DNA of 64,000 bases from Triangularia verruculosa. Lineage: Eukaryota > Ascomycota > Sordariomycetes > Sordariales > Podosporaceae. The stretch is taken from positions 62,001-126,000 of the forward strand of contig MU863983.1 in NCBI GenBank assembly GCA_033296885.1, written 5' to 3'. Shown here one piece after another: positions 23,488 to 34,600 of the stretch (the stretch's first letter is position 1; each line of letters opens with the position of its first letter). The notes beneath the pieces were generated by a model. It was given only the letters and a program-made list of their open reading frames with translations. It had not been told where the DNA came from and searched no databases. A program made the position numbers and the translations under genes.

Positions 23488-23984
23488 ATGTCTGCCTTCC
23501 TCCGCTCCGTCTCCCGCGCCGTCGCCCGTCCCCAGGCGTCGTCGGCCCGCGCCTTCTCCTCGACCGCCCAGCGCCCCTATGCCAGGATCACCATCGTCGG
23601 CAACCTCGCCGACACCCCCGAGCTCCGCGCCAGCCAAAACGGCAAGGAGTACCTCCGCTACTCGGTAGCCTCCAACACCGGGTCCGGCGACAAGCAGAAG
23701 ACCAGCTGGTTCAACGTCACGGCTTTTGTCAACAGCACCAATGCCCGCGACTATCAGCTGTCTCTCGAGAAGGGAACCTTGGTCCTGGTCGAGGGCACGG
23801 CGTCCATTGACAGCTACGAGGACGGCGAGGGCAAGCCCATGAAGACTCTTGGTGTTGTGCAGCGTATGTTTAGCAAACTTCTTGAGTTGAGCCGTCGTGA
23901 CACCGGCACTGACTAATTATCACAGGCAACCTCGAGGTTCTCAGGCGCCCTTCCCGCGAGAATATCGCGGCTGAGTCCGAGTAA
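23488..23984 (+). CDS. rim1: Mitochondrial single-stranded DNA-binding protein (Rim1 family)
   Basis: Exons 23488-23863 and 23926-23984 (donor GTATGT, CTAAT branch, acceptor CAG) join to 144 residues. The first 30 residues are Arg/Ser/Ala-rich without acids, a mitochondrial presequence, with a likely cleavage around RAFSSTAQRP. The OB fold follows: ARITIVGNLADTPELR, then SWFNVTAFV, GTLVLVEGTASIDSYED and the final strand QRNLEVLRR. Proteins of this type coat single-stranded mtDNA as tetramers during replication. The length equals that of the bacterial-type core without the acidic C-terminal tail, as in yeast Rim1. The second exon supplies only the last strand and 19 residues. Confidence 0.94.
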
Positions 23985-24494
23985 AGCAACAGCAATGAAG
24001 GGTTTATGATCTGGATTGGGCTGGCTCTATGTGACGATATGAAAGTTGTGGATGGATGGGATGGAATGCAATCTGCCAAGGTAGACTGGGGGGGGGCCAA
24101 CATATCTCTCCGCTGCGATGTATGTACATTCTGGCTGGTAAAAGGCCATGTCTGCGTCTGTCAGAGACAGGCAGATGGGCTGGAGGCGGCCTTGTATAAC
24201 TACCCACAATTGTGATACCGATTTTGTTTTCTTATCAGATTCGATTGACTTCAATGATTTATTCCCGAGCAAAAGACAAGATATTCTTGCCCCTCGGCAT
24301 GAAAATCATTTGGCGCAAACATGGAGATGGCCCGAGCGCTTATCGCATCCCGTCACCTCTTATCAGTTATTTTTCAGAGATACAATTCCCCAAACCACCC
24401 ACCTTTGCGCCGGATATCGTGACGCTGCCCTTTTGTCTTTGATCTTTTCGCTCTATAAAGTAGCTAATCGCCAGGGCTGGGCGCTCCCTTCAAG
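23985..24494. other. Intergenic region between SSB and MTO1 genes
   Basis: It holds the SSB 3' UTR and MTO1 promoter; no ORF is supportable. Both neighbours are on the plus strand and both products act in mitochondria, but the 510-bp gap gives no reason to think they are co-transcribed. Confidence 0.5.
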
Positions 24495-26747
24495 ATGATG
24501 ACGAAGCTCTGGCTTCCGCGGGCCCTCGGCCGGACGCCAGTCGGTCGTTCAGTGCAGCTGAGGAGGGCCTTTGCGACAGTGGGGGACGTTGCCGCTAGGT
24601 AAGGCGCGAGCCCTTCAAGTTCACCAGACCAATACTGACAAAAGACTGCCAACAGACCATTCGATGTCATCGTTATCGGAGGTGGCCACGCAGGTGCCGA
24701 AGCCAGCGCAGCCGCCGCCCGCGCAGGAGCTCGCACCGCTCTCGTAACGCCCAGCCTCGAGAACCTCGGAGTTTGCTCGTGTAACCCAAGTTTCGGTGGT
24801 ATTGGAAAGGGGACGATTATCAGAGAGGTCGACGCTCTTGATGGACTGGCTGGCAGGATAATTGACAAGGCCGGCGTGCAGTTTCGAGTGCTGAATAGGA
24901 GGAAGGGACCCGCGGTATGGGGTCCACGAGCGCAGATCGACAGGGACTTGTTCAAGAAACATATGAGGGAGGAACTGACAAACTACAAAAATCTAGAGGT
25001 TGTCACCGGCAAGGTGGAGGATATCATAGTCTCTGACGCCGGCTTGACAGAAGAGCAAAGGGCCGAAGGCGCAAAGAGCAAGATCACTGGCGTGCGGTTA
25101 GAATCAGGAGAAGTCATCCCAGCCAGCTCCGTAGTCATCACAACAGGAACCTTCCTCGGCGGCGAAATCCACATCGGCCTCGAAGCCTACCCGTCCGGCC
25201 GAATGGGTGAAGAAGCGACCTTCGGTCTCAGCAAATCCCTCCGCGAAGCCGGCTTCAAGCTCGGCCGCCTCAAAACCGGCACGCCCCCCCGTCTCGCCAA
25301 AGGCAGCATCAACTGGGACATCCTCGAAGAGCAGCTCGGCGACGACCCCCCCATGCCCTTCAGCTACCTCAACGACAAGGTCGCCGTCGACGGCCATCAG
25401 CTAAAATGCCACGCCACCTACACCAACCACTCCACCCACGACATCGTCCGCGCCAACCTCGACAAGACCATCCACATCCGGGAAACCGTCAAAGGCCCCC
25501 GGTACTGCCCCTCCCTCGAGTCCAAAATCATCCGCTTCGGCCACAGAGACTCGCACATCATCTGGCTCGAGCCCGAAGGCTTCGACAACGACGTCATCTA
25601 CCCCAACGGCGTGTCAATGACCATCCCCGCCGATGCCCAAGAAGCCCTCCTGCGCACCATCCGCGGGTTGGAAAACGTAACCATGCTCCAACCAGGTTAC
25701 GGTGTCGAATACGACTACGTCGACCCCCGCTCCCTAAAACGCACCCTCGAAACAAAACAAATCTCGGGCCTCTTCCTCGCCGGCCAAATCAACGGCACAA
25801 CCGGCTACGAAGAAGCCGCCGGGCAGGGCATCATCGCCGGCATCAACGCCGGCCGCACCGCCCTCTCCCTCCCCCCCATCTCCCTCTCCCGCTTCGACGC
25901 ATACATCGGCATCATGATCGACGACCTCGTCACAAAGGGAGTCTCCGAACCCTACCGCATGTTCACCTCCCGAAGCGAATTCCGCCTCCGCACCCGCTCA
26001 GACAACGCCGACGTCCGACTCACCCCCCTCGGCCACCAATGGGGAATCATCTCCCCCTCCCGATGGGACTCCTTCTCCTCCTCCCAATCCTCCTCTTCCT
26101 CTCTTTACTCCCTCCTCTCATCCACCGTCCTCCCCGTCCCACAATGGGACACCTCGTACCCCCTCCCGCAAGTACGAGACGACCTCCACGGCGTCAAAAG
26201 ATCAGGCGTCGAGCTCCTGCGTAGAATCTACGAGCACTCCACAACCACCACAGCCTCTTCCTCCTCCACCCCGCCCCCCTTATCCTCTTCTGTCGCGGCC
26301 CTATCACCCACCCTCCCTTCCATCTCGACTTACACCCCAAAAATCCAAGAGAGGGTCGCGATCGAGGCGATTTACGAGCCGTTTGTCAAGTTCCAGCTCG
26401 CCGAGGCCGCCAAGGCCGTGCGGGATGAACACCTTTTGTTGCCGACTGATCTAGATTATACTACGGTGACGGGCCTCAGCATCGCTGAACAAACAAAGCT
26501 CAACGAGACGAGGCCCGAGAGCATAGGCCAGGCGAGACGGGTGGAGGGTGTGACCCCCAATGGAGTCGTCATGCTGCTGAGATATGTCAGACGGCGGGGC
26601 GACGGCGATAACGAGAGCAGCAGCAGGTACAGGGGTAAGGGAAGCAAAGCGTTGGATCTGGAACTACCGGGACTAAAAGAGGGGGAGACGGTGGAAGACA
26701 TGGGTGAGGTGGAAGGGAGGGTTAGGGTTGGGGAGATGAACATGTAA
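24495..26747 (+). CDS. mto1: Mitochondrial tRNA uridine-modification enzyme MTO1 (MnmG/GidA family)
   Basis: Exons 24495-24598 and 24656-26747 (donor GTAAGG, acceptor CAG) join to 731 residues. MTO1 is the FAD protein that, with the GTPase MSS1, installs the 5-carboxymethylaminomethyl group on U34 of mitochondrial tRNAs. The first 34 residues are an Arg-rich presequence. The FAD site is DVIVIGGGHAGAEA at residues 38-51, followed by CNPSFGGIGKG, the signature GPRYCPSLESKIIRFG, and AGQINGTTGYEEAAGQG. The C-terminal helical domain with LDYTTVTGLS is present. Two Ser/Pro/Thr-rich inserts, near residues 507-525 and 563-590, interrupt the part before the helical domain and are not found in bacterial MnmG. 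The start is chosen because the short first exon supplies the presequence in frame. Confidence 0.95.
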
Positions 26748-27092
26748 GATATCGTTGTACATACATACGTTGACTGGTCATGACAAAACAAGAGCAAGCA
26801 TAAGTAGGTGGGAATCCTGGCTAAAAAGAAAAATCATAGCCCCGGCGTTTTTTGGTTTCTGGATATTGTACATGCATCACAAAAATTAAAATACTTCAAA
26901 CTCAACGTTGATGCTTTTCTTTTTCGTAGAATATATATATACAACGCAATGGCAATGCTCGCAATAGGGAAATATGTACATGTACAACTATTCATCAACA
27001 CGTCCTCAAACCCCCTCCTTATCACCTCTCTTCCAAACCCCCTTTACCCGTTTCTTCTCCTCCAACATCTTCCTCTTCCAAAGTTCCCTCCT
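26748..27092. other. Short convergent 3' interval
   Basis: The stop codons of MTO1 and the cardiolipin synthase gene face each other here, 345 bases apart. Only 3' UTR sequence is expected. Confidence 0.6.
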
Positions 27093-28422
27093 CTAAAGCT
27101 CCCTCTTCTTCTCCCCTTCCCCCACCACCACCTCCTTTTCCTTCTTTTCCGTCTGCTGCGGTTGCGTCAAGATCTTGACCGCATCCTTGCTGAACACGTA
27201 GCTGGCCCCAGACCAGACGGTAGTCGTTGCGACGATGTACCTAACCTTCATCAGCATTCCACCACAGGTAAACATATTCCGATGGCCGGGGTCCCAAGAT
27301 GGTAATGCGAAAAAAGAAAAAAAGGGGGAGGGGGTGGGAATGAAAGAAAAAAAGGGAGTAAAGAAAAGCGGGTATACATACTGCATCAACGTCAACGACA
27401 TCCCAAAATCAACCCCCGTCACAACCGGCGCAACCGTCGTCAACCCCATCAGCCCCAGCTGCAAAAACGTATTCACCTTGCTAATCGCCGTCGGCCTCAC
27501 CTCCGCGCTCGGCAGACTGAAATCCCAATATCTTGCCATCGTCTTCGGCGGCGGCAGCGATATCCAGCGGTAGTAAATCGCCGAAATCGCCAATGCCACG
27601 TCCCGTCCTAGAATCAGCACCGCCAGCCACACTTCCCCATAAAATCTCTTGTCAGCATCTCATCCCATAACAACATTCGGAACAGAAAACAAAACTCACA
27701 AGGCAGCGTCCCTTTTACAGTCAAAGCCACAACCAAAACCGTCATCAGCATCTTGTCCGCCATCGGATCAATCACCGTCCCCACCACCGTCTGCAACCCC
27801 CACCTCCTCGCGATCCACCCGTCCAGCGCGTCCGTCACGCCCGCATACGCAAACAAGCCCAGCGCCAAGGCATGTTGATCGTGCAGGATCGCGTACCCGA
27901 TGAATGGACTGGCGGCGATTCTGGAAAAAGTCAAGAGGTTCGGGATCGTGTAGATATTCTCCTTTTTTGTCGTCGGCACCGTCACCGCTCCCAATTTGGA
28001 CGACAGTTTTTTGCCGAGGGTTTGGGGTTGGTGGAGGAGTTTGGAGATTTTGGATTGGGATGTGGGCGGTCTGGATATGTTAGTATGAGGGAACAAACAG
28101 AAAAAAAGGAAAAAAGGGGGGAGGAGAGGTACTCTTTGCTTCTGAGAGGCGGGGCTGACATGATGAATGTTCTGAATTGAGATAAACAGCGAGTTGAAAT
28201 GGATGGCGGTGGTGGCGATGGTGGTTGGGAAGGGAGGCGAGATGCTGGGAGGGTTGATAAAACTCGTAGGGTAAGCAGCGTTGGTGATGATGTCCTTGGC
28301 GATGATGATGATGACAATGATGACAATGATGATAACACCCTCCTTCCTCCTCCTCCAACAATACCACCACCACCACCACCGCTGCTGCCACTGCCTCTCG
28401 AAACCCTAAGACAGGAAATCAT
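27093..28422 (-). CDS. crd1: Cardiolipin synthase (CDP-alcohol phosphatidyltransferase)
   Basis: Four exons, 28422-28133, 28070-27700, 27631-27382 and 27240-27093, give 352 residues. Introns start GTACCT, GTGAGT and GTATGT; the first has a perfect ACTAAC branch point. The acceptor of intron 2 at 27633-27632 was chosen because it alone restores the family reading GTLPLWLAVLILGRDV. The CDP-alcohol transferase motif is complete: D180-G-x2-A-R-x8-G-x3-D198-x3-D202. Several hydrophobic helices surround it. The first 90 residues are basic, Gly/Ser/Pro-rich and free of acids, consistent with mitochondrial import. The enzyme joins CDP-diacylglycerol and phosphatidylglycerol in the inner membrane. The closest alternative, phosphatidylglycerophosphate synthase, is less likely because fungal Pgs1 has the phospholipase-D fold instead. 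Confidence 0.92.
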
Positions 28423-28768
28423 ATTTCCTTCTTTTTTATCTTTTCCCCTCCGTTATTTTTGCTGTCAAAGCATCAAGTAAATTAGCTTTTTTGCCAAACA
28501 TACTTCATGTAGGTAAGGTAAGCAGGGGAACTGACATCTTTTATGTCAACTCACGTCAGTATGTCTTCCCGACACACACACAAACTTTCGACCTAACCCG
28601 TCGTCCCGTCCCGTCGGTATTAACTTTCCTTCCCCCCCTGACAGTTCCTGAACCCTTGTAAACCCAAAAATCCCCGGAAGGACTATTATAGGCAGGGTAC
28701 CTAGGTAGGCGGTACGTGTGAACGGGCCGTTGGTGGGAAAAAAAAGACAAGCTCAAGGTTTGACGTTT

Positions 28769-28804
28769 GTGTGTGTGTGTGCGTGTGTGCGTGTGTGCGT
28801 GTGT
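28769..28804. repeat. (GT)n-rich microsatellite
   Basis: An uninterrupted alternation of GT units with regular GTGC interruptions lies upstream of the cardiolipin synthase gene. Confidence 0.9.
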
Positions 28805-30110
28805 TCGTTTTCAATGTCGCAAAAACTTGTCGTCTGATGTTTGCTTCTAGGTAAATTGGTGAAAAAGTGAGATGAAAGAGGAAGAACAGAGAGAAACAAG
28901 TCCGTCCAATAGGCCGTTGCGACACTGACACTGCCGTTGCCGCTGCCGTGCTTGCTTGATTCTCGTTGTCGTCACAGCCAAGACCTGCTCTTTCTTCCTT
29001 CAACTCACTCTGCCTCTCTCTCTCCCTTCCCTTGTATCAATCAGTAAAAAAAACCCAGACTTAAAAAGTAAATGCAAGATCCCGTCACAGCCGAATGGAA
29101 GAGTTGCTGCTTTTGCTCCCTACAAACAAAAGATCAGTCTCATCCGGAATTCCTGCTCTCTCTGCGCAGGGTGAAAACGGGATTGCATGTGCCAGAATGG
29201 AGTCCACTCAAGCACAGACCACATATTTTTTCCCCGTGCCCCCTACAACCAAGTCCGTGCGCAGCGTCTATCGGCCGGGGCCAAGCCGGCCGCACCCGAC
29301 GACATCCGCAAAGGTGGGGCCGGCCCCCGCCGGCCGCCTGCCGATGACGTTTAGGGCAAGGGACTGAGCACTTTGTCCACAGACACATCACATGGCATTG
29401 GTGGGAACAAGAAGATTAAAAATCGCTGCACCAGCAATCCTTCGTTGAATTAATGAAGAATTGCCGGTGGTATATGTAGATTCTATCTATCAACTATGAA
29501 GTTTGCTCTCTTTGGAAAGAGTCGCGAGAACCTCTGTTGAACAATAAAAAATACAATATGGAAAAGAAAAAGCCAAACAAAAAACAGGGAGGGACGGCGG
29601 GTATCTCCCAAAAAGATGACCTTCGCCTAACATAAACCCAACCCCCAAACGCCTTGAGCAAGAGACTCAACATGTGAACCCCATGTACACCTTGAATCGG
29701 TCCACCATCTGCGCAAGAAGCTTGGATAGCCTCAAACCCCTTCCATCCCTAACGCTCTCCGTTAAGAGCAAAGAAAGAGCACCAAAGTAACAATGTTTTG
29801 AACAAGCCAACCAACCAGGTACTGAGTCCTCCCACCAGAGCGACGACCTGTCAAACAGCCCGACCAGCTAGGTACTGAGTCCTCCCAGCAAAAGCACCAA
29901 AGCAACGACATGTGAAACAACCCAATCAGCCAGAAAGTCCTGCCCGCTAACATTTTTTTTTTCTTTTCTTTTTTCTTTTTCCTTTTTTTTGTTCCTTTTT
30001 TTTTTTTCCTTTTTTTTTTCCCATTCCGGTAACGCCTCCAGGCCGTATCAAAACTCCCCAAGCGCCAAAGCCAATCCCAATAATGGTGCCGTCCCTCCCT
30101 GCTGTCATCC

Positions 30111-30155
30111 AAGCATCGCGGTATAAAGCATTGCGGTATAAAGCATCGCGGTATA
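30111..30155. repeat. Three tandem copies of a 15-bp unit after the WOPR stop codon
   Basis: The unit GCATCGCGGTATAAA occurs three times with one base change in the middle copy and a diverged end in the last. It lies immediately downstream of the minus-strand stop codon, so it is in the 3' UTR of the WOPR gene. Confidence 0.85.
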
Positions 30156-30156
30156 T

Positions 30157-31602
30157 TTAGTTCTCGGAAGGAGGGGGGTAGTCGCCCTCAGGAAGGGCCG
30201 GGTAGTGGAAGGCGTCGTTGGCGAGGCCCATGTCGTGGTCCTGATAGGCCGATCCTTGTGCCGCAAAGGGCATGCCGCCGTCATCGTAGGCCCCGTTGTG
30301 CTCGGCAAAAGCCCCGTTTTGTGTCCCATACACCATGTCTTGCTCCTGATAGCCCATCTCAGGCGCGGCATACGGAACGGCGGGTGAATGGTAGGCCCCC
30401 GGAACGACGCCGCCATAGCCCTGGGCCTGGGCTTGGGGTTGCCAGGCAGGGTGCGGCATGGCGATCGAGCTTCTTGGGGCCGAGTCCTCGGACCCGAACG
30501 GCTGCTCCTCTCCGTCGCTAATGTGGGTGTAAGCCCGGTGGGTGTAATCGGGCGCAGGAGCATACTCGGCGGCTGCCGGAGCATAGTCGACCGGGTTGCC
30601 ATACTCTCCTCCATGTGGGTACTCGACCAGTTGCTGCTGCTGTTGGCCGTGCGCCGGGTGCTCTCTCATCGGGAGGCTAGGGTGCTGCCCAGGCATTGGG
30701 AGGCCATGAGGTTGATTCTGCATCATGACCTGCATGTCATGAGCCTGCATGCCATGATGAGCCATGCCGAAGTGGGGATGGAAGACGGCCTGCGGCTGGG
30801 GGGCCATCATCGCCTGCTCCTGGGGGCGCTCCATCGACCGGAGAGGGACCCTGCCATACCAAGGGCCCAAATCCTCGTGGTAAGCGACGCGCCACTTCTG
30901 GAGGAGCAAGCTATCGCGGGGAATGAGGTTGAGGAATTTCGGGTCCCGCGAAGGCTCCGGCAACTCTTGATCCATGTAATCGGTGAGCGAGATGTAGGAG
31001 ACCATATGGTGGGTCTTGCCATCAAAGTTGAAGCTCATGGTCCGCTTGATCAGGCCATCCTTCTTGTACTTCCTTGAACAGTCGGTATCGACCAAAGAGC
31101 CGAGACACTTCTGGGCACCGTGCTCGCCCTCGAATGGGAGGACTCTGCCATCGGGCAATGTGATATCCCGGTTATTGTTCTGGAGTAGGCCTTGGGGGAT
31201 CAATGCCGAATTGGCGCGGTTGGCGGGGGGGGTGCTGGACTTTCTGACGCCATCGCCAGTCTTCTTCTTCGCCTTCTTGTTCTTCTCGCCGCCTTTGCCA
31301 TCGAGGTCGGAAGGTTCGATCTCACGGTAGACGAGAAAGTTCCCTTGGATGCGGCTGGGGCTCCAGTAGTGACCATCGGTCCAGCGCTTGATGCCTGATG
31401 CTCCTTCCTCATAAATAAAGATATGGCCGCTGCGGATAATCCACGCACGCTCCTTTTCGTGGGGGCGGCGACTGCAGTGTGGGATCTCGCCTCGCACAAC
31501 AGCCTCCATGAGGCACATGGCATCCCCTGTGTTGGCGGCGTAGCCGACGTAGGTAGGCTGGAGTGGGACGTGGGCCGGCTGGCGATCTGGGTTCGGCGCC
31601 AT
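30157..31602 (-). CDS. WOPR-domain transcription factor (Gti1/Pac2, Wor1/Sge1/Ryp1 relatives)
   Basis: A single exon gives 481 residues from the ATG at 31602; the same frame is open upstream to 31920, but that part looks like leader. The two halves of the WOPR DNA-binding domain are visible. The first, residues 17-95, contains YVGYAAN, SRRPHEKERAWIIRSG and GIKRWTDGHYWSPSR with WTDG at 74-77. The second, about residues 140-250, contains KDGLIKRTMSF and MVSYISLTDYM. A Lys-rich linker separates them. The rest is a Gln/His/Pro/Tyr-rich tail, typical of activation regions in this family. Members are master regulators of morphological switching, conidiation or secondary metabolism in fungi. I cannot decide between the Sge1/Wor1 and Pac2 paralogues from this sequence alone. 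Confidence 0.93.
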   Translation of the reverse strand: MAPNPDRQPAHVPLQPTYVGYAANTGDAMCLMEAVVRGEIPHCSRRPHEKERAWIIRSGHIFIYEEGASGIKRWTDGHYWSPSRIQGNFLVYREIEPSDLDGKGGEKNKKAKKKTGDGVRKSSTPPANRANSALIPQGLLQNNNRDITLPDGRVLPFEGEHGAQKCLGSLVDTDCSRKYKKDGLIKRTMSFNFDGKTHHMVSYISLTDYMDQELPEPSRDPKFLNLIPRDSLLLQKWRVAYHEDLGPWYGRVPLRSMERPQEQAMMAPQPQAVFHPHFGMAHHGMQAHDMQVMMQNQPHGLPMPGQHPSLPMREHPAHGQQQQQLVEYPHGGEYGNPVDYAPAAAEYAPAPDYTHRAYTHISDGEEQPFGSEDSAPRSSIAMPHPAWQPQAQAQGYGGVVPGAYHSPAVPYAAPEMGYQEQDMVYGTQNGAFAEHNGAYDDGGMPFAAQGSAYQDHDMGLANDAFHYPALPEGDYPPPSEN

Positions 31603-34600
31603 TGTGGTGCACAAAGGGTAGGAGGTTGATGTGTCTTGTTGTGTGGTGGTGGTTGATTGAGAACAGGTGATGGTCAAGAGTGGGAAGCGATCCGGAGTTG
31701 TCAGTATTTCCCAATGCTTGGATGTCAGGAGTTTGCTGGGATCGGATGGAGAGGAAGGGAGAAACCAGCTTTTTGAAGGGTGTGTGGGAGAAATGGTCCC
31801 GGAGACTAGAGGCAGCGCGCTAAACCTCGGGACATGGCACACGCCGGCGCACGCCACATCGAGGTGCTCCCCACTTGAGGAAGGGGTTTTTTTTTTCAGA
31901 GAGAGATAAGCCAGTCCCACCCTCTGGGCGTGGCTCTCTGGCTGCCTACCAACCGTTGAATGGAGCCATACGAGGCAGATACCTAGGTACCGTACCGAGG
32001 CGCTGTGAGCCAGCAGCAGTCACTTGGCAGTTCAGCACTTGACACCCCCAGAGTTCATCCGTTGAATTGACTTTGGGACTGCATCTGTATTTGAGTTCCC
32101 ATCTTATTGTTAACGGCCAATACCTTGATGCCCCAACTGTGTGTGTTCCTATGCCATTTGAATGTCTTGTGTCTTCTACATGCAGCCATCGTCCACCCAG
32201 CAATGCCGTGCACCTACTTCTGAGCTCGTGCAATCGGCGCCTGCCTGTGCGGGCTAAGCTGTCGGACCTGCCAGGCGGTGTCCTGTCGGGACCCCTTGGT
32301 CGTGTCTGCCCCTCATTTTCAGTCGCTTCGGTCCTATTCGTTTCACCCTCGCTTTGGCCTTTTATTGCTTCACCCTCCCATGGAAAGCTGTGGCGGGCTT
32401 CCGGGCCATGGCGTGCGTGTGCGCCGATTAGATCAGATTGTTGAGGTGCAAATACGCAATCGAAACCGACCCCCAAGGGCCCGGGACCTCCCCACGCTGT
32501 GAGGGGAATCTGGCAGGTGGGCGACTGAGAACAAGCAGTGGCGCTGCTCGGAAGCCGGAAATGACTGCTCGATGAAGGGGGATCGATGTTAGATGCGCAG
32601 AGACCCGACTTGCATGTGAAAGACAACTCGGTGGAATTAGAAGAAGACGGCGAAACAAAGATATGGGGAGGACTCGTCCTCTTCATATAGATATCTTCTA
32701 AAGCATATAAACAAACGATAGCTTTTTCTACGAGCTCAACTTTGTTGCCCAGACCTTCAGATGAACCTACGGATGGCGTGAAGCTTGCTCTCTGAAAGCA
32801 AGAAACCAAGCTTCCGTCTGCAGAAGGTTCTATCTTGCCTGTCAGACATCCCTGAAATCTTTATTGACTTTCAGGAACGCGAGAGCATGTTGTATCGAGT
32901 GCGGGTTCCTTGCCTTAGTTGCTTGAGGGGCTGGCCGAGCGTTGCTGATGATAGGTCTACGGTCTATAAACATCATGGACCTCACAATTCCAAGCCGACG
33001 AGTACGAAACCGGCCAAACGCGCGGTATTTTGGACCTATCCAGGGCAACCGCCGGCTTAGGCCAAAATGGTGACGGAGGATGGCCAGAGCCGGCCTGGAC
33101 TGGCGTCACCACGAAGATATCGCCGAAAATGAAGGCTTGGCAACTGCATAATTGAAGGTAGCAAATCATGGATGTGCATCTCTCGCAGTCGCAAGTGGAT
33201 CCCGTTTCTTGAGCCACGGACCATGACTGGACAGGGGCCCCTGGGTAGCGTAAAGCTTATCTCGACGGCTGCACCTAAGCGGATCCCACTGGGGAAGGGG
33301 GCGTTCCCTCGAGTACACTGTGTAGGTAGCGGGCCCTCGGAGTAATTGCTGATTGGGACTCCGCATCGGCTTCCCCAATTCCTTGCCAGCTGTCCTCCAT
33401 CTGCATATTGAACGCGTCTGAAAAGGGTCATGTGCTTCGCGACCCCTTCGCGACTGTCTCGCAGTTGATATTCACCATCACCAAAACTCGATATCAACTT
33501 GATATTGACATGGAACTTGAGCCTCAATGCTTGGCTCCCATCAACGGCCGTGATGGCAAGCACCATCGAAACTTTACCGCCTGGAGTTGCCACACTTTTC
33601 ACTATTCCACTTTGACGCGACTTCACGGTTGTCATCCAAGGCTTAAAGCTTGAGGTCCCTGGCTGCACCATCCAAGTATTCAATGTCATTTGCTGAATTC
33701 CCCCAAGAATATGCAACAGTTCAATAGTAAGCACACCCTGACAATTGGATATAGCCGTGTTGGTTTGCCTTGTGTGTGATGCGGGTATCTTTGCGCGACG
33801 CGTCGCATCTTGACCAGTCCGCGGATGCTACCCTAACCCGCCGCGCGCCTTGAGTGTTAACAATGCCGATCTTCCTCCACATTTCCAGCCAAACGGGTGT
33901 AACGACCCGCGGCTCCTACCGTTGGAACGCCTTCGACAGGGACGCTGCCGAATTGACTTTTCTCCCTTTGAGCACCGGTCCCGTTCTATGGCTCTTTGGG
34001 AAACTTCATGAGACAGGTACCTGAACGGTGCTCATTTCAACGTCGACCATGCATACATAGCTAGCCCTTTGAAAGGTCTCAATATACATATCAAGATCAT
34101 TCTTTACTCTGCCGCCATTGTCAGCATATTCAAACACGAAGTCTACAGCACACGTCCCGGCCCAGAAACACCAGGGCCGTCACAGCAGGTGTATATACTG
34201 ACCACAGCAAGAGTATGAGACTGAACATGAGCGCAGAGAGCATCCATAACGTCTCCTCTTCATTCACGTAGCGGTCTGTTGCAGAGAACCTGAAATTCTG
34301 GTGGAAGAGGGCTGGGCCACATGGCTCGCCACCGTCTGAGCTTAAACCTTGTTGGAGGGTGAGTGTATCAAGAACAGTTTACTATCGCTCATAAAATACT
34401 AATAAATCAAGAACCATCGACATCAAGGGTGCGTGGCCCAAAACTGTGCTGGCAAGAGCATGTCGTTGTCGACGACCACCTCAGCTCCGAGTGCGAAAGC
34501 CTTGGCCGATCTCGACGTGACGGACAGTGTAGCATTCGACATGTTCGTTGAGCGCAAGGTCGAAAAGTCTGTCAAGGAAACAACGGCCGAGACGGAAATT

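Larger units (their letters stand above)
28423..30156. other. Intergenic region between cardiolipin synthase and WOPR genes
   Basis: No gene is supportable. It contains a (GT)n/GCGT microsatellite at 28769-28804, the motif GGTACCTAGGTAGG at 28696-28709, and T-rich homopolymer tracts at about 29,950-30,020. Near the WOPR stop codon there are three copies of a 15-bp unit (listed separately). Confidence 0.55.

Noticed and set aside
27632..27660. Earlier AG acceptors for intron 2 of cardiolipin synthase
   Set aside because: One creates a stop codon and the other the wrong frame; only the AG at 27633-27632 restores the family sequence.
33057..33734. A 225-codon minus-strand ORF
   Set aside because: No domain or homology pattern is recognised and it lacks a supported start; its length alone is weak evidence.
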